Source: Cyanobacteriota bacterium
GTDB taxonomy: Bacteria > Acidobacteriota > Vicinamibacteria > Vicinamibacterales > UBA2999
Reading direction: 5' to 3'
NCBI GenBank assembly: GCA_019752015.1
Contig: JAIEMQ010000052.1
Location: forward strand, 19,846-83,845
DNA length: 64,000 nt
Each line of letters begins with the position of its first letter. Position 1 is the stretch's first letter. The translations under genes and the position numbers were made by a program. Shown in pieces: positions 16,088-26,071 of this stretch. Below the pieces are notes generated by a model that saw only the letters and a program-made list of their open reading frames with translations, was not told the origin of the DNA and did not search any database.

Positions 16088-18508
16088 CTACGGTGAGAGG
16101 ATCAGCCGGTGTTGCGACGCGGCCGTAATCGCGCCGCGGGAGAACGGCTGTGTTCGATACTCCCCGGTGCGCCAGGCTTCGTTCTGATCGAAATAGAACG
16201 GGCTCAAAGGGTGGCCCGACTGCCCCGCGGGCATCGCGACGCGCGAGTCGTCCCACTGCCCCACGTCGAACAGCTGCCGCCAGGACGGGTGTTCCCACGC
16301 CTCGAACGGCCGGAGGCGATTCCAGCTGACGCGCATCAACGTGGTGCCGTCGCCGTCGATCGGCACCGGGCCGCGGCTCAGGAACCAGCGCAGTGGCAAG
16401 GCGCCGCCGAGCGGATGGCTGAACCGCGCGCCGTGGACCTTGTCCCAGGCGCGGTTCGATTCGCCGCCGTAGTCGCCGTCGAGTTTTTCGCCGGCGTCAC
16501 GAATCGCCAGCATGAAAATGTCGTCGCGCGTTTCCTTCTTCTCGACGGTGGTGATGTCGTCCCACCACCGCGAGTTGCGATCGTTGAGGATCGTGAACAG
16601 GCCCGCCGGCTTTTCCGCGCCGGCCCATTCGTAGAACTTCAGGAACAGCGCGTCTTCCATTTCGTCGACAAAGGTCCGGCGCCACACCGCGTCCTCGAAC
16701 GCCTCGTAGAGCGACACCACCGGCCGCGAATCCACCACGCGATCCCATTTCGCGAGCTGATCGAGCATGCCGGCGACGCCGGCATTGCCGTCCTGCGCGC
16801 GGGCGGTCTTGATCGCGTCCGGCACGCCGGCCAGCATCGCCTCGGCCGCGAGGCTGCGCTTGTCGGTCTGCAGCGACATCATCGTGACGAGATCGACGCC
16901 CTGCGCTTTCGACAGCTCATCTCGCAATCGCGAGGCGCGGAAGCCCGCCGTCCAGTCGCGCGTGATCAAGCCGCTGAAGCTGCGATCGATTTCGTTGTTG
17001 GCCGAATAGATCACGCCCGACGGCGGATTGAAAAGCCGCGGCAGCGAACCCGGCTCGATCGATCCGCTCCACGCCGGCGCCGAGTTGCCGTCCGACGGCA
17101 TCGTGCCGTCGCCCGCGGCGCGGATCGGGAGACGACCCGACATCGCATAGCCGATGTTGCCGTCCACATCCGCATACACGATGTTCATCGACGGCACCGC
17201 CAGCGCGCCGACGGCAATGGTGAACGAGTTCCAGTCGGTCGCGCGGTTGATCGCTTCGAACGCGGTCGCGAGATCGCCGCCCGGATCCCAGCGCAGCGAA
17301 TACGCCTTGCGCTCGTCCGCCGGACGATCGTCGGGCGACAGCCACGACGGCGGCGTTTCCCAGTCGAGATCGTCCTCGGCGTAGATCGGGCCGTTGCGCG
17401 TCTTCCACACTTCGAACGGCAGCGGCGAGCGGCGCCCGCTTACGGGAATGTTGGCTTCGATCGTTTCGATCGGCACCCATTCGCCGCGATAAAACGATCG
17501 CTTCCTTCCCACGTCGACTCGCTCGACGGTGAGGTCCTGGACGTCGGCGCCCGTCGCGGTCATGCCCCACGCAATGCGCGCGTTATGGCCGAGCGCGATG
17601 AACGGCACGCCCGGAATGGTCACGCCGATCACATCGAGACCCGTCGCAATCAGATGCATCTCGTACCACACCGACGGGAATTCGATCTGTAAATGCGGAT
17701 CGTTGGCGAGAATCGGCCGGCCGTTCTTCGTTCGCCCGCCGGCAAGAACCCAGTTGTTGCTGTTGCCGCGGCGCGACCCCGACTTCAACCACTCGAGTCC
17801 TGGCGGCGCCGTGAGCGGCGCACGCCGTTCAGCCGTCGGCGCTGCCGCCGATCCCGTCTGCATGATCGACGGGGCCGACGATGGATAGACGCCGGTGAGC
17901 TGTCTCGCGGCGGTTTCACCGAACTTCGCCGTCAGTGCCGCTCGAACCAGCTCCGCCTGGTGATTCTCCGCAAGACGCCACGTCAGCAGCCGCCCGACCG
18001 CGAGCGAATCGATCGGCTCCCAATCCGGCGGCATGAATCCGAGCAGCTGGAATTCGATCGGCCGCGTCCGCCCTTGCATCTGCGCGGTCGCGGCGTTGAC
18101 GCCGGCGGCATATCGCTCGAGCGCGGTCTTCACCTGCGGCGGCACGCGCTCCCATTCCGCTTTCGCCGCATCGCGAAGGCCGAGTGTCAGGAAGCGCTTG
18201 TCGAATGGAATGGTCGTGTCGCCGAGGACTTCGGAGAGCCGCCCCATCGTGACGCGGCGATACAACTCCATCTGCCAGCGGCGATCGCGCGCGTGCATGA
18301 CGCCCGCGGTAAACCACGCATCCTCGATGTCGTATGCGTACACCGACGGCACGCCGTGCGCATCAAACAGCACTTCGACCGGCGCCTTCAGGCCTGGGAT
18401 CTGGAGCTGGCCTTCGAGGATCGGGAGGGAGCTGCGCAACCACCACCAGCCGGTCCACCCGGCTGCTATCACAAGTACGATCGTCAGAACGGGCAGCAAT
18501 CGTTTCAT
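16088..18508 (-). CDS. Penicillin acylase family (Ntn hydrolase) protein
   Basis: There are 806 residues beginning with an uncleaved-looking signal anchor (MKRLLPVLTIVLVIAAGW). It has the alpha-chain DAHGVPSVYA, a spacer, then the beta-chain start with the nucleophile Ser in GNSNNWVLAGG, about residue 250. HNARIAWGMTATGADVQD and the Asn in the late beta region are also typical. Such enzymes are periplasmic amidases that mature by self-cleavage; substrates include beta-lactams, acyl-homoserine lactones or cyclic lipopeptides, and the real one cannot be told here. The residue before the nucleophile is Asn rather than the commoner Gly. Confidence 0.9.
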   Translation of the reverse strand: MKRLLPVLTIVLVIAAGWTGWWWLRSSLPILEGQLQIPGLKAPVEVLFDAHGVPSVYAYDIEDAWFTAGVMHARDRRWQMELYRRVTMGRLSEVLGDTTIPFDKRFLTLGLRDAAKAEWERVPPQVKTALERYAAGVNAATAQMQGRTRPIEFQLLGFMPPDWEPIDSLAVGRLLTWRLAENHQAELVRAALTAKFGETAARQLTGVYPSSAPSIMQTGSAAAPTAERRAPLTAPPGLEWLKSGSRRGNSNNWVLAGGRTKNGRPILANDPHLQIEFPSVWYEMHLIATGLDVIGVTIPGVPFIALGHNARIAWGMTATGADVQDLTVERVDVGRKRSFYRGEWVPIETIEANIPVSGRRSPLPFEVWKTRNGPIYAEDDLDWETPPSWLSPDDRPADERKAYSLRWDPGGDLATAFEAINRATDWNSFTIAVGALAVPSMNIVYADVDGNIGYAMSGRLPIRAAGDGTMPSDGNSAPAWSGSIEPGSLPRLFNPPSGVIYSANNEIDRSFSGLITRDWTAGFRASRLRDELSKAQGVDLVTMMSLQTDKRSLAAEAMLAGVPDAIKTARAQDGNAGVAGMLDQLAKWDRVVDSRPVVSLYEAFEDAVWRRTFVDEMEDALFLKFYEWAGAEKPAGLFTILNDRNSRWWDDITTVEKKETRDDIFMLAIRDAGEKLDGDYGGESNRAWDKVHGARFSHPLGGALPLRWFLSRGPVPIDGDGTTLMRVSWNRLRPFEAWEHPSWRQLFDVGQWDDSRVAMPAGQSGHPLSPFYFDQNEAWRTGEYRTQPFSRGAITAASQHRLILSP

Positions 18509-18647
18509 GCGTGTAACTTGCCGCCCTGTGGCGGTTCGACTAGGATGGGGGGCTGGACGAGCCTAATTGACGTATCCATTAGGTTTACGCCAATAAGGCA
18601 TCAGCAGTGTAGAGCTTACACCGATTTCACTTTTCCGGAGACCTCTC
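18509..18647. promoter_or_regulatory. Divergent control region between the acylase and the ABC cluster
   Basis: For the plus-strand ABC operon, TTGACG (18567-18572) and CAATAA (18591-18596) form a plausible promoter with an 18-base spacer. The -35 is framed by an inverted repeat CCTAAT (18562-18567) and ATTAGG (18578-18583), and a second inverted repeat, GTGTA-GAGCT-TACAC, lies near 18607-18621. CCGGAG before the GTG start is the ribosome binding site. The regulator is unknown. Confidence 0.4.
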
Positions 18648-19622
18648 GTGATCGAGGTTCAGCATCTTTCCAAGAAATACGGTCCCTTTACGGCCGTGGA
18701 CGACGTCAGTTTTCGAGCAGAGTCGGGAGAAATTCTGGGATTTCTCGGGCCGAACGGCGCAGGCAAGACGACCACCATGCGCATCATCACCGGTTACATG
18801 CCGGCCACTCAGGGCAAAGCCACGGTCGCCGGCTTTGACGTCTTCGATCAACCGCTCGAAGCCAAGCGGCGAACCGGCTACCTCCCCGAGACGCCGCCGC
18901 TCTATCCCGACATGACGGTGAAGGAGTACCTGCGCTTCGTCGCGAAGATCAAGGGCGTGCGCGCCAAGCTCGACGATCGCGTCAACGCGGTGATGAAGAA
19001 GACGTGGGTCGCCGACGTCGCCAATCGTCACTGCGGCAGGCTCTCGAAAGGTTACAAGCAGCGCGTCGGACTCGCGCAGGCGCTGATCCACGAACCCGAG
19101 GTGCTCGTGCTCGATGAGCCGACGGCGGGACTCGACCCCAAGCAGATCATCGAGACGCGGCAGCTGATTCGCGAGCTCGCCGGTTCGCACACGATCGTGC
19201 TGAGCACCCACATCCTTCCGGAAGTCTCGCAGACCTGCCAGAAGGTCGTGATCATCAACAAGGGAAAAATAGTCGCCACTGATACGCCTGATGCGTTGAC
19301 CCAGCGGTTCCATGGCACCGTGATGATGTTCGTCCAGGTCGACGGCCCTGCTGACGACGTGCTGCGCACGTTGCACTCCATTCCCGGAGTGGTGCGCGCC
19401 AGCGTCAAGGAGACACGTGGGAACGTGACCAACTTCGACATCGACACACAGCCCGACGTCGATCTGCGCCGCGAGGTCGCGGCCGCGGTCGTGCGCGGCG
19501 GCTGGGGCCTGCTCGAGCTGAGGCCGGTGCGAATGAGTCTCGAAGACATCTTCCTCAGCCTCACCACCACCGAGACCGAAACCGAAGATCTCGAAGCCGA
19601 GAAGGTGGTGGCCGATGCGTAA
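18648..19622 (+). CDS. ABC transporter ATP-binding protein, GldA-like
   Basis: There are 324 residues from a GTG start. Walker A is GPNGAGKTTTMR, the signature LSKGYKQRVGLAQAL, and Walker B VLVLDEPTAGLDPKQ, followed by an ABC-2 type C-terminal extension. It is followed by a permease (8-base overlap), a GldG-like protein and a DUF4340 protein, the arrangement seen in Gld-type ABC-2 exporters. In Bacteroidetes the Gld version is linked to gliding, but in acidobacteria the cargo is unknown. Confidence 0.9.
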   Translation: MIEVQHLSKKYGPFTAVDDVSFRAESGEILGFLGPNGAGKTTTMRIITGYMPATQGKATVAGFDVFDQPLEAKRRTGYLPETPPLYPDMTVKEYLRFVAKIKGVRAKLDDRVNAVMKKTWVADVANRHCGRLSKGYKQRVGLAQALIHEPEVLVLDEPTAGLDPKQIIETRQLIRELAGSHTIVLSTHILPEVSQTCQKVVIINKGKIVATDTPDALTQRFHGTVMMFVQVDGPADDVLRTLHSIPGVVRASVKETRGNVTNFDIDTQPDVDLRREVAAAVVRGGWGLLELRPVRMSLEDIFLSLTTTETETEDLEAEKVVADA

Positions 19623-20376
19623 CGTCATCGCCATCACTCAGCGCGAGCTGAACGCCTACTTCAGGAGCCCGATCGCCTACGTGATGATTGGCTTCTTCCT
19701 GATCCTGTTCGGCTACTTCTACAGCGTGCCGCTCTATTTCTTCGTTCAGCAGAGCGCGCAGATGGGGCAGAACCCCGGGCCGATGAACATGAATCAGCAG
19801 TTGATCGGGCCGACGCTGATGAACACCACCGTGATCATGCTGTTCTTCTTCCCGCTGGTCACCATGCGGACCTACTCTGAAGAGAAGCGGTCCGGCACCA
19901 TCGAACTCCTGCTGACCTCACCGATCAGGGACGTCGAAATCATCCTCGGCAAATTCATCGGCGCGTTGTTGCTGTACATCGCGATGCTGGCGTTGACCCT
20001 GATTCACATCGGAATCCTCTTCTACTTCAGCGATCCGGAGTGGAAGCCGATCGTCACCGCCTACCTGGGCCTGATCCTGATGGCCGGCTGTTTCCTCGCG
20101 CTCGGGATGTTCATTTCCAGCCTGACGAAAAACCAGATCGTCGCCGCCATGGCGACGTTCGCCGTGTTCCTGATGCTGTGGGTGATCAGCTGGATCAGCT
20201 CGTTCACCGGACCGACCACGCAGGCGGTGTTGCAGTACCTGTCGCTCACCGAGCATTTCGATGATTTCGCCAAGGGCATCATCGACACCAAGCACGTCAT
20301 CTACTACCTCAGCTTCATGGCCTTGGGCCTCTTCCTCACCGCCAAGTCGGTGGACAGCGAAAGGTGGCGAGGCTAG
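19615..20376 (+). CDS. ABC-2 type permease, GldF-like
   Basis: There are 253 residues with six predicted membrane helices. The start MRNVIAITQRELNAYFRSPIA is a classic ABC-2 permease opening, and YSEEKRSGTIELLLTSPI is the family signature loop. It works with the ATPase just upstream. The overlap at both ends points to coupled translation. Confidence 0.9.
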   Translation: MRNVIAITQRELNAYFRSPIAYVMIGFFLILFGYFYSVPLYFFVQQSAQMGQNPGPMNMNQQLIGPTLMNTTVIMLFFFPLVTMRTYSEEKRSGTIELLLTSPIRDVEIILGKFIGALLLYIAMLALTLIHIGILFYFSDPEWKPIVTAYLGLILMAGCFLALGMFISSLTKNQIVAAMATFAVFLMLWVISWISSFTGPTTQAVLQYLSLTEHFDDFAKGIIDTKHVIYYLSFMALGLFLTAKSVDSERWRG

Positions 20377-20378
20377 TC

Positions 20379-21989
20379 ATGCAGAAGATTTTTGGAATCA
20401 TCGGCTGGATCGGCACCGTCCTGGTTTTTGGTGCCGTCGCGGTGCGGCTCGGCGTCCGCTTCAATTCCCTCAATCCCGATTGGAATCAGTACGCGACCTA
20501 CGCGGCGTGGGCCGGTCTGGTGGCCGTGCTCCTTTACATGGCCGGCCAATGGCGAGACGTCGCCAGGTTTTACGAAGGCCGCGGCGCGCGTTACGGCACC
20601 ATGTCGGCCGTCAGCATCGTCGTGTTCGTGGCGATTCTGATCGCCATCAACTATCTCGGCACGCGCCAGAACAAACGCTGGGATCTCACGGCCAACCAGG
20701 TCTACAGCCTGTCCGATCAAACGATCAAGATCCTCAAGGAGCTCAAGGAGCCGGTGCAGGTCACGGTGTTCGAACGGAAGGATCAGCAGGACACGCACAA
20801 GGGCCGGCTGAGGGAATACGAGTACCAAACGACGCTGCTGAAAACGACTTACATCGATCCGGACCGCGAGCCGGCGCTCGCGGCCAACGCCAAGATCGAC
20901 ACGCTGCCGACGATCCTGTTCGAATACAAGGGCCGCACCGAACGCGTCACGTCGACGAACGAGCAGGACCTCACCAACGCGTTGATCAAGGTGATCACCG
21001 GAGCGGCGCGCAAGGTCTACTTCACGCAGGGCCACGGCGAAAAGGACTTCAACTCGAGCGAGCGCGCCGGCTTCAGCGCGGCGATCGCGCAGATGCGGCA
21101 GGACAACTTCACCATCGAACAACTCGTGTTGATGCAGCAGAAGACGATCCCGGACGACGCCACGATCGTCGTGATCGCCGGCCCGACGACCGACTTCTTC
21201 CCGCCCGAGATCGAAGCGGTGAACGCCTATGCCGCCAGGGGCGGCAAAGTGATGGTGATGCTCGATCCGCTCCTGAAAGGACCGGCACAGCCGCTGCTCA
21301 CGCAGTTCCTCGCCGACTGGGGCATTGATGCCGGCCGGGACGTGGTGTTCGATGCGAGCGGCATGGGCCAGATGCTCGGCACCGACGCGTCAACGCCGGT
21401 GGCTGCGCAGTACCCTCCGCACGCGATCACCGAAGGCTTCCGCGTCATTACCGCGTATCCGTTGGCACGATCGATGGCACCGATCAGCGGCGGCTCGAAC
21501 ACGCATACCGCGCAGCCGCTGGTGATGACCAGCCCGCAAAGCTGGTCGGAGGCGGATGTGGCCGGGCTCTCGACCGGCAAGGCCGAGGTTCAATTCAACG
21601 CCGACAAGGGCGACAAGCAGGGACCGATCACGCTTGGCGCCGCGGTCTCGGCGCCCGCCACCGCCACTCCGCCGCCGCCATCGGGCAACGCGTCGCCGTC
21701 CAATCCGGACTCCGAACGCAAACCCGAAACGCGCGTCGTCGCGATCGGCGATTCCGACTTCGCCTCGAACATGGCGATCGGCATTTCCGGCAACCGCGAC
21801 TTCTTCATGAACTCGCTGAACTGGCTGTCGCAGCAGGAAAACCTGATCGCGATCCGGCCGCGGCAGCCGCAGGATCACCGGCTGACCCTGACCGAACAGC
21901 AAACGCTCAGCATCCTGTTCCTGAGCTTGCTGTTGCTTCCCGGACTGGTATTCGCGACCGGCATTTTCACCTGGTGGCAGAGGCGGTAG
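20379..21989 (+). CDS. GldG-like auxiliary protein of the ABC-2 exporter
   Basis: There are about 536 residues. Two or three N-terminal membrane helices precede a large extracytoplasmic domain (residues about 100-500) beginning NYLGTRQNKRWDLTANQVYSLS, as in DUF4350/GldG-type proteins, and one membrane helix closes the C-terminus. A low-complexity stretch (TATPPPPSGNASPSNPDS) lies near residue 430. The ATG at 20379 has GAGG 6 bases upstream; a GTG at 20364 overlapping the permease is the alternative start. Function beyond membership of this complex is unknown. Confidence 0.85.
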   Translation: MQKIFGIIGWIGTVLVFGAVAVRLGVRFNSLNPDWNQYATYAAWAGLVAVLLYMAGQWRDVARFYEGRGARYGTMSAVSIVVFVAILIAINYLGTRQNKRWDLTANQVYSLSDQTIKILKELKEPVQVTVFERKDQQDTHKGRLREYEYQTTLLKTTYIDPDREPALAANAKIDTLPTILFEYKGRTERVTSTNEQDLTNALIKVITGAARKVYFTQGHGEKDFNSSERAGFSAAIAQMRQDNFTIEQLVLMQQKTIPDDATIVVIAGPTTDFFPPEIEAVNAYAARGGKVMVMLDPLLKGPAQPLLTQFLADWGIDAGRDVVFDASGMGQMLGTDASTPVAAQYPPHAITEGFRVITAYPLARSMAPISGGSNTHTAQPLVMTSPQSWSEADVAGLSTGKAEVQFNADKGDKQGPITLGAAVSAPATATPPPPSGNASPSNPDSERKPETRVVAIGDSDFASNMAIGISGNRDFFMNSLNWLSQQENLIAIRPRQPQDHRLTLTEQQTLSILFLSLLLLPGLVFATGIFTWWQRR

Positions 21990-21990
21990 C

Positions 21991-23391
21991 ATGCGCGGCT
22001 TAACGTCAACATTGATCCTCGTGGTGGTCCTCGCGGGGCTTGGCGCCTACATCTATTTCGTCGACTCGAAACGTCCGGCGGCGTCCGCCGGCGGATCGTC
22101 GCCGGAGACCAGGGAAAAGGTCTTCACGATCGAGGCCGACAAGATCAACGAGCTCCGCGTCGTGTTCGCGGGTGAATCGTCGCTCCTCAGGAAGGAGCCT
22201 GGCGGCTGGAAGATGATCGAGCCGGCGGCGATCGAGGCCGATCCGCCCGAGGCGATCGGTGTCGCCACGGCGCTCGCCAACGTCGACATCGTGCGCGTCG
22301 TCGACGAGAACGCCACCAACCTCGAGCAGTTCGGCCTGGCGAATCCATCGATCACCGTATCCTTCAAGGCCGAGGGCGGCGCCGAGGGCACGCTGAAGCT
22401 TGGCAGCAAAAACGTCACGCAAGGCGAGATTTACGCGCTCAAGGACGGCGAGAAGCGCGTGTTCCTGGTGCCGGCGTTCCAGGAAACGAGCTTCAACCGC
22501 AGGCCGTTCGACCTGCGCGACAAGAAGATCCTGAAGTTCGATCGCGACAAGGCGGACTCGCTGGTGCTGACAAAAGGCGGCAGCACGATCGAAATGTCGC
22601 GATCCGGCAGCGAGTGGAAGATCGTGAAGCCGATCCCGACGCGCAGCGATTACAGCGTCATTGAAGGCTTCCTCTCGCGCCTGGCGACGAGCAATATGTC
22701 CAAGCTGCTCGAGGAGAATCCCAAGGATCTGTCGAAGTACGGCCTCGACAAACCTGTGATGACCGTCACGATCGGCGCGGGCAGCGCCCGGACGGTGCTG
22801 CTGGTCGGCAAGAGCGAAAACTCCGACACCTATGCAAAGGACGCATCGCGGCCGGTGGTGTTCACCGTCGACACGACCGTGAGCGACGATCTGAACAGGA
22901 AATTCGACGACTATCGCAAGAAGGAGCTGTTCGAGTTCAGGCCGTTCTATCTCGACAGGTTCCGCGCGGTGCTCGATGCGCCGGCTGGTCCCAAGACCTA
23001 CGAGTTCGAAAAGCAGAAACCCGCGAAGCCCGCGGACCCGGAAACGTGGAAGGTGACGCGCGTCGGCGGGGCGAGCCACACTCCGGATCCGGCGGCGATG
23101 GATGATCTGCTCAACAAGCTGGCCGGGATCAGGGCGGAGTCGTTCGTCGACGCCAAGACCAAAACCGGTCTCGACAAGCCGGCGCTCGTGGTCGGCGCCA
23201 GCTACGACAATGGTAAATTCGAGCGCGTGCGTTTCGGACGGGTCGGCGAGAACGCGTTCGGACTGCGCGACGGCGATATCGGCGCCGCGAAGATTGATGC
23301 GACATCAATGGCCAATGCCATGCGGGCATTCGATGTCGCGGTGACTCCCAAGGACTCGACGCCGGCGCCCAAAGAAGGCGACAAGAAGTGA
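21991..23391 (+). CDS. DUF4340 domain protein
   Basis: There are 466 residues: a signal anchor (LILVVVLAGLGAYIYFV), then repeated modules of the LVLTKGGSTIEMSRSGSEWKI type, characteristic of DUF4340. It is predicted to lie outside the inner membrane. It follows the GldG-like gene by one base and overlaps the carboxypeptidase gene by 4. Homologues are nearly always next to Gld-like ABC genes, so it is likely part of the same machine. No catalytic motif is seen. Confidence 0.85.
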   Translation: MRGLTSTLILVVVLAGLGAYIYFVDSKRPAASAGGSSPETREKVFTIEADKINELRVVFAGESSLLRKEPGGWKMIEPAAIEADPPEAIGVATALANVDIVRVVDENATNLEQFGLANPSITVSFKAEGGAEGTLKLGSKNVTQGEIYALKDGEKRVFLVPAFQETSFNRRPFDLRDKKILKFDRDKADSLVLTKGGSTIEMSRSGSEWKIVKPIPTRSDYSVIEGFLSRLATSNMSKLLEENPKDLSKYGLDKPVMTVTIGAGSARTVLLVGKSENSDTYAKDASRPVVFTVDTTVSDDLNRKFDDYRKKELFEFRPFYLDRFRAVLDAPAGPKTYEFEKQKPAKPADPETWKVTRVGGASHTPDPAAMDDLLNKLAGIRAESFVDAKTKTGLDKPALVVGASYDNGKFERVRFGRVGENAFGLRDGDIGAAKIDATSMANAMRAFDVAVTPKDSTPAPKEGDKK

Positions 23392-24968
23392 CCGAAGGCC
23401 CTGAGCGACGCTCCCTTCGCGTGAATGCGTGGAGCGAGCGGAGTCGAAGGGTCAGGGCGGGCGCATTCGCAGCCGTTGCGCTCGCGCTCGTTGTCGCCGG
23501 CTGCGCTGAAAAGACCGCCGCGCCGGTGACCCGGCCCGCCTCGGGCGCGCGACTGACGCCCGAGGATCAGCTGCGCCGCGATCTGCAGGCCATCTTCACC
23601 GACAGCAACGTCGATCACGCGTTCTGGTCGGTATCGGTGCAGTCGCTCAAGCACGGCGGCTCGCTCTACAGCCTCAATGCATCGCGCATGCAGGTACCGG
23701 CTTCGAACCAGAAGCTGATCACGAGCGCGGTCGCCGCCGAACGACTCGGCTGGGACTACCGCTACTCGACGAAAATTTACACCACCGGTCCGCTCTCGGA
23801 GGGCGGCGATCTCGACGGCGACCTGATCATCGTGTCGAACGGCGATCCGACGATTAACCCGCGGCATCCGGATCGGTGGGGCGCGTTCGATGCGTGGGCC
23901 AGGCAGCTTTACGCGAAGGGCATTCGCCGCGTCGGTGGAAATCTGATCGGTGACGACAATGCGTTCGCGGAGCCCGGCTATGGGTTCGGATGGGCGTGGG
24001 ACGACCTCGTCACCGGCTACGGCGCCGCCGTCGGCGCGCTGCAGTACAACGAAAACGAGATCGAGCTGATGATCCTGCCGGGGGAGGCGGCGGGCAACCG
24101 CGCCATCATCAGCCTGTCGCCCCCTGGCGGCGGCGTGCTGCTGGATCACGGCGTCACGACCGCCGCGGCGGGACAACCGTCGCGCATCAACGTTGCGCGG
24201 ATTCCTGGTGCCGCCATCCTCCGGGTCAGCGGCCAGGTGGCGATTGACTCGCCGCCCGTCACCGAGCACGCAGCAGTGCCGAATCCGACTCACTTTTATC
24301 TGAACGCCCTTCGTGCCACGCTCGAGCGCCACCGCATTTTCGTCGGCGGCAGTTCGCTCGACGTCGACGATCAGCGCGTCAAGCCCGATTACAGCCGCGC
24401 GACGCTGGTGCTGGAGGATCAGTCACCGACGCTCGATGCGGTGATTGACGTCGTCCAGAAATGGAGCAGCAACGTCTATTCGGAAACGCTGCTGCGATCG
24501 CTCGCGCCTGGCGGCGCCGAGGCGACCGCCGAAGCAGGCCTCGCGGTCGTGAACGAAACGTTGACGAAATGGGGCGTGAAGCCGGAGCTGTATGTCGCTC
24601 GCGATGGTTCAGGATTGTCGAGAAACGACTACATCGCGCCGGACGCGTTGATCGCACTGCTGACCCACGTATGGGGCGACGACCGCCTTCGTGAGAAGTT
24701 CCAGGCAACGCTGGCGTTGTCGGCAACGAACGGACTGCTGGCCGAACGAATGAAGGACACGCCGGCGGCCGGGCGCGTGTGGGCCAAGACCGGATCGATG
24801 TCGAACGTGCGATCGCTGTCCGGCTACGTGATGACGCTCGACAGCGAGCCGCTGGTGTTTTCGATTATCGTCAACGGCTACCACGTGCCGTCATCACGCA
24901 TCGAGGCGGCGATGGACGAAGCGCTCGTCAGGCTGGTGAAATTCCCCCGTGAACTGCACGAGGAATAG
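23388..24968 (+). CDS. dacB: D-alanyl-D-alanine carboxypeptidase/endopeptidase (PBP4/DacB family)
   Basis: There are up to 526 residues. The penicillin-binding motifs are SNQK (SxxK) about residue 105, SSN (SxN) in KWSSNVYSE, and KTG in VWAKTGSMSNVRS. It trims or cleaves peptide crosslinks in peptidoglycan. A lipobox-like ALVVAGC follows the N-terminal hydrophobic stretch, suggesting a lipoprotein. The first 20 residues are encoded by a foldback repeat; a GTG at 23421 inside it is an alternative start. It is translated in a GTGA overlap with the DUF4340 gene. Confidence 0.92.
   Translation: MTEGPERRSLRVNAWSERSRRVRAGAFAAVALALVVAGCAEKTAAPVTRPASGARLTPEDQLRRDLQAIFTDSNVDHAFWSVSVQSLKHGGSLYSLNASRMQVPASNQKLITSAVAAERLGWDYRYSTKIYTTGPLSEGGDLDGDLIIVSNGDPTINPRHPDRWGAFDAWARQLYAKGIRRVGGNLIGDDNAFAEPGYGFGWAWDDLVTGYGAAVGALQYNENEIELMILPGEAAGNRAIISLSPPGGGVLLDHGVTTAAAGQPSRINVARIPGAAILRVSGQVAIDSPPVTEHAAVPNPTHFYLNALRATLERHRIFVGGSSLDVDDQRVKPDYSRATLVLEDQSPTLDAVIDVVQKWSSNVYSETLLRSLAPGGAEATAEAGLAVVNETLTKWGVKPELYVARDGSGLSRNDYIAPDALIALLTHVWGDDRLREKFQATLALSATNGLLAERMKDTPAAGRVWAKTGSMSNVRSLSGYVMTLDSEPLVFSIIVNGYHVPSSRIEAAMDEALVRLVKFPRELHEE
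23399..23457 (+). repeat. CCCTGAGC-family foldback repeat in the dacB start
   Basis: The outer arms CCCTGA (23399-23404) and TCAGGG (23452-23457) and the inner arms CCCTTCG and CGAAGGG can pair. The inner part reads GAGCGAGCGGAGTCGAAGGG, the core shared with repeats at 30.5, 39.0 and 44.1 kb. It encodes the N-terminal residues of DacB. Confidence 0.65.
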
Positions 24969-24970
24969 AT

Positions 24971-26071
24971 CTACAAGTGGACGAATCGGCCAAAAATAAT
25001 CGCCATCGTCATACCGACGGCTCCGACGACGAGCGCGCCGGCCATACCGACGGCAAAGGGCTTGAGACCGACGCCCTTGAAGACCGCGAAGTTCGTGTTC
25101 AGTCCGACGGCCGCCATCGCCGTTCCCAATAAAATCTGCGACGCCCAGTAATCGCCAAGCGATTTCGTGAGCGAGGCCCACTGCGCGGCGCTCAGGACGC
25201 CGAAGGCCTCACCCGACGTCAACGTCCAGTCGCCGAGCGAGCGCAGCGCAGCCATCGACAGGAAGCCAATGACAAACCCCGGCACGAGCGAAGTGCTGAC
25301 GGCGCCAATGGCGCCGGCACCGAGCCGCTGCGAACGCACATGCATCCAGGTGAGAATGGGAATCACCGCAGCCAGGAAAATGTTGCGCGTCAGCTTCGTC
25401 ACGGTCGCTACGCGCAAGACGATGTCGTCGCTGTAGACCTGCTTGTAGGTCAGCGCGGCGCCGACAACCTGTGATGTGTCGTGCACGGCGGTGCCGAGGA
25501 ACAACCCGATCGTTTCCGACGATCCGAGCACGGCGTGCGCGAGATACGGATACGCGAGCATCCCGAACAGACCGAAGGCGACCACGTTCGCGACCGCGTA
25601 CGCGACTTCCCTTTCATCGGCGTCGATCGCCGGCGCGGTCGAGACGATCGCCGTGACGCCGCAGATGCTGGTGCCGGCGGCGATCAGAGTGCCAAGCCGT
25701 GGCGGCAGACCAAGTTTGCGGTTGAACCACGTCACGAACAGCAATCCGGTCGTGATTGCCGCGAGCACGACCGGTATTCCTGCGATACCGAGCTTGACGA
25801 CGTCGAACACGCTCAGGCGAATACCAACGAGCACGATGCCGGCGCGCAGAATCGTCGTGGTCGCGAACTTGAGCCCGGGATTGAGCGACGCCGGCAGGGG
25901 CAGCGTGTTTCGCAGCAGCAGACCGAGCACGATCGCGACGGGAACGCCTGATAACGGGCTGCTGCCGCTCAGGCCCTGCATGGCGAGGATCTGCTGACCG
26001 ATCAGATCGGCGAGCCAGAAGCCCGCGAGCATCACGACCACGGCCGCCAAAACGCCCGGGATGTATTTCAT
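24971..26071 (-). CDS. YeiH family putative sulfate exporter (UPF0324)
   Basis: There are 366 residues with about ten membrane helices. YeiH signatures are SGSSPLSGVPVAIVLGLLLRN near residue 35, LIAAGTSICGVTAIVSTAPAI in the middle, and KLTRNIFLAAVIP later. The transported solute is unproven for the family; sulfate export is a database label. The start is taken at MKYIPG (26069-26071). A longer start at 26125 would add residues encoded by a low-complexity repeat, but it forms an ATGA overlap with the upstream gene and cannot be excluded. It is convergent with dacB, with 2 bases between. Confidence 0.85.
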   Translation of the reverse strand: MKYIPGVLAAVVVMLAGFWLADLIGQQILAMQGLSGSSPLSGVPVAIVLGLLLRNTLPLPASLNPGLKFATTTILRAGIVLVGIRLSVFDVVKLGIAGIPVVLAAITTGLLFVTWFNRKLGLPPRLGTLIAAGTSICGVTAIVSTAPAIDADEREVAYAVANVVAFGLFGMLAYPYLAHAVLGSSETIGLFLGTAVHDTSQVVGAALTYKQVYSDDIVLRVATVTKLTRNIFLAAVIPILTWMHVRSQRLGAGAIGAVSTSLVPGFVIGFLSMAALRSLGDWTLTSGEAFGVLSAAQWASLTKSLGDYWASQILLGTAMAAVGLNTNFAVFKGVGLKPFAVGMAGALVVGAVGMTMAIIFGRFVHL

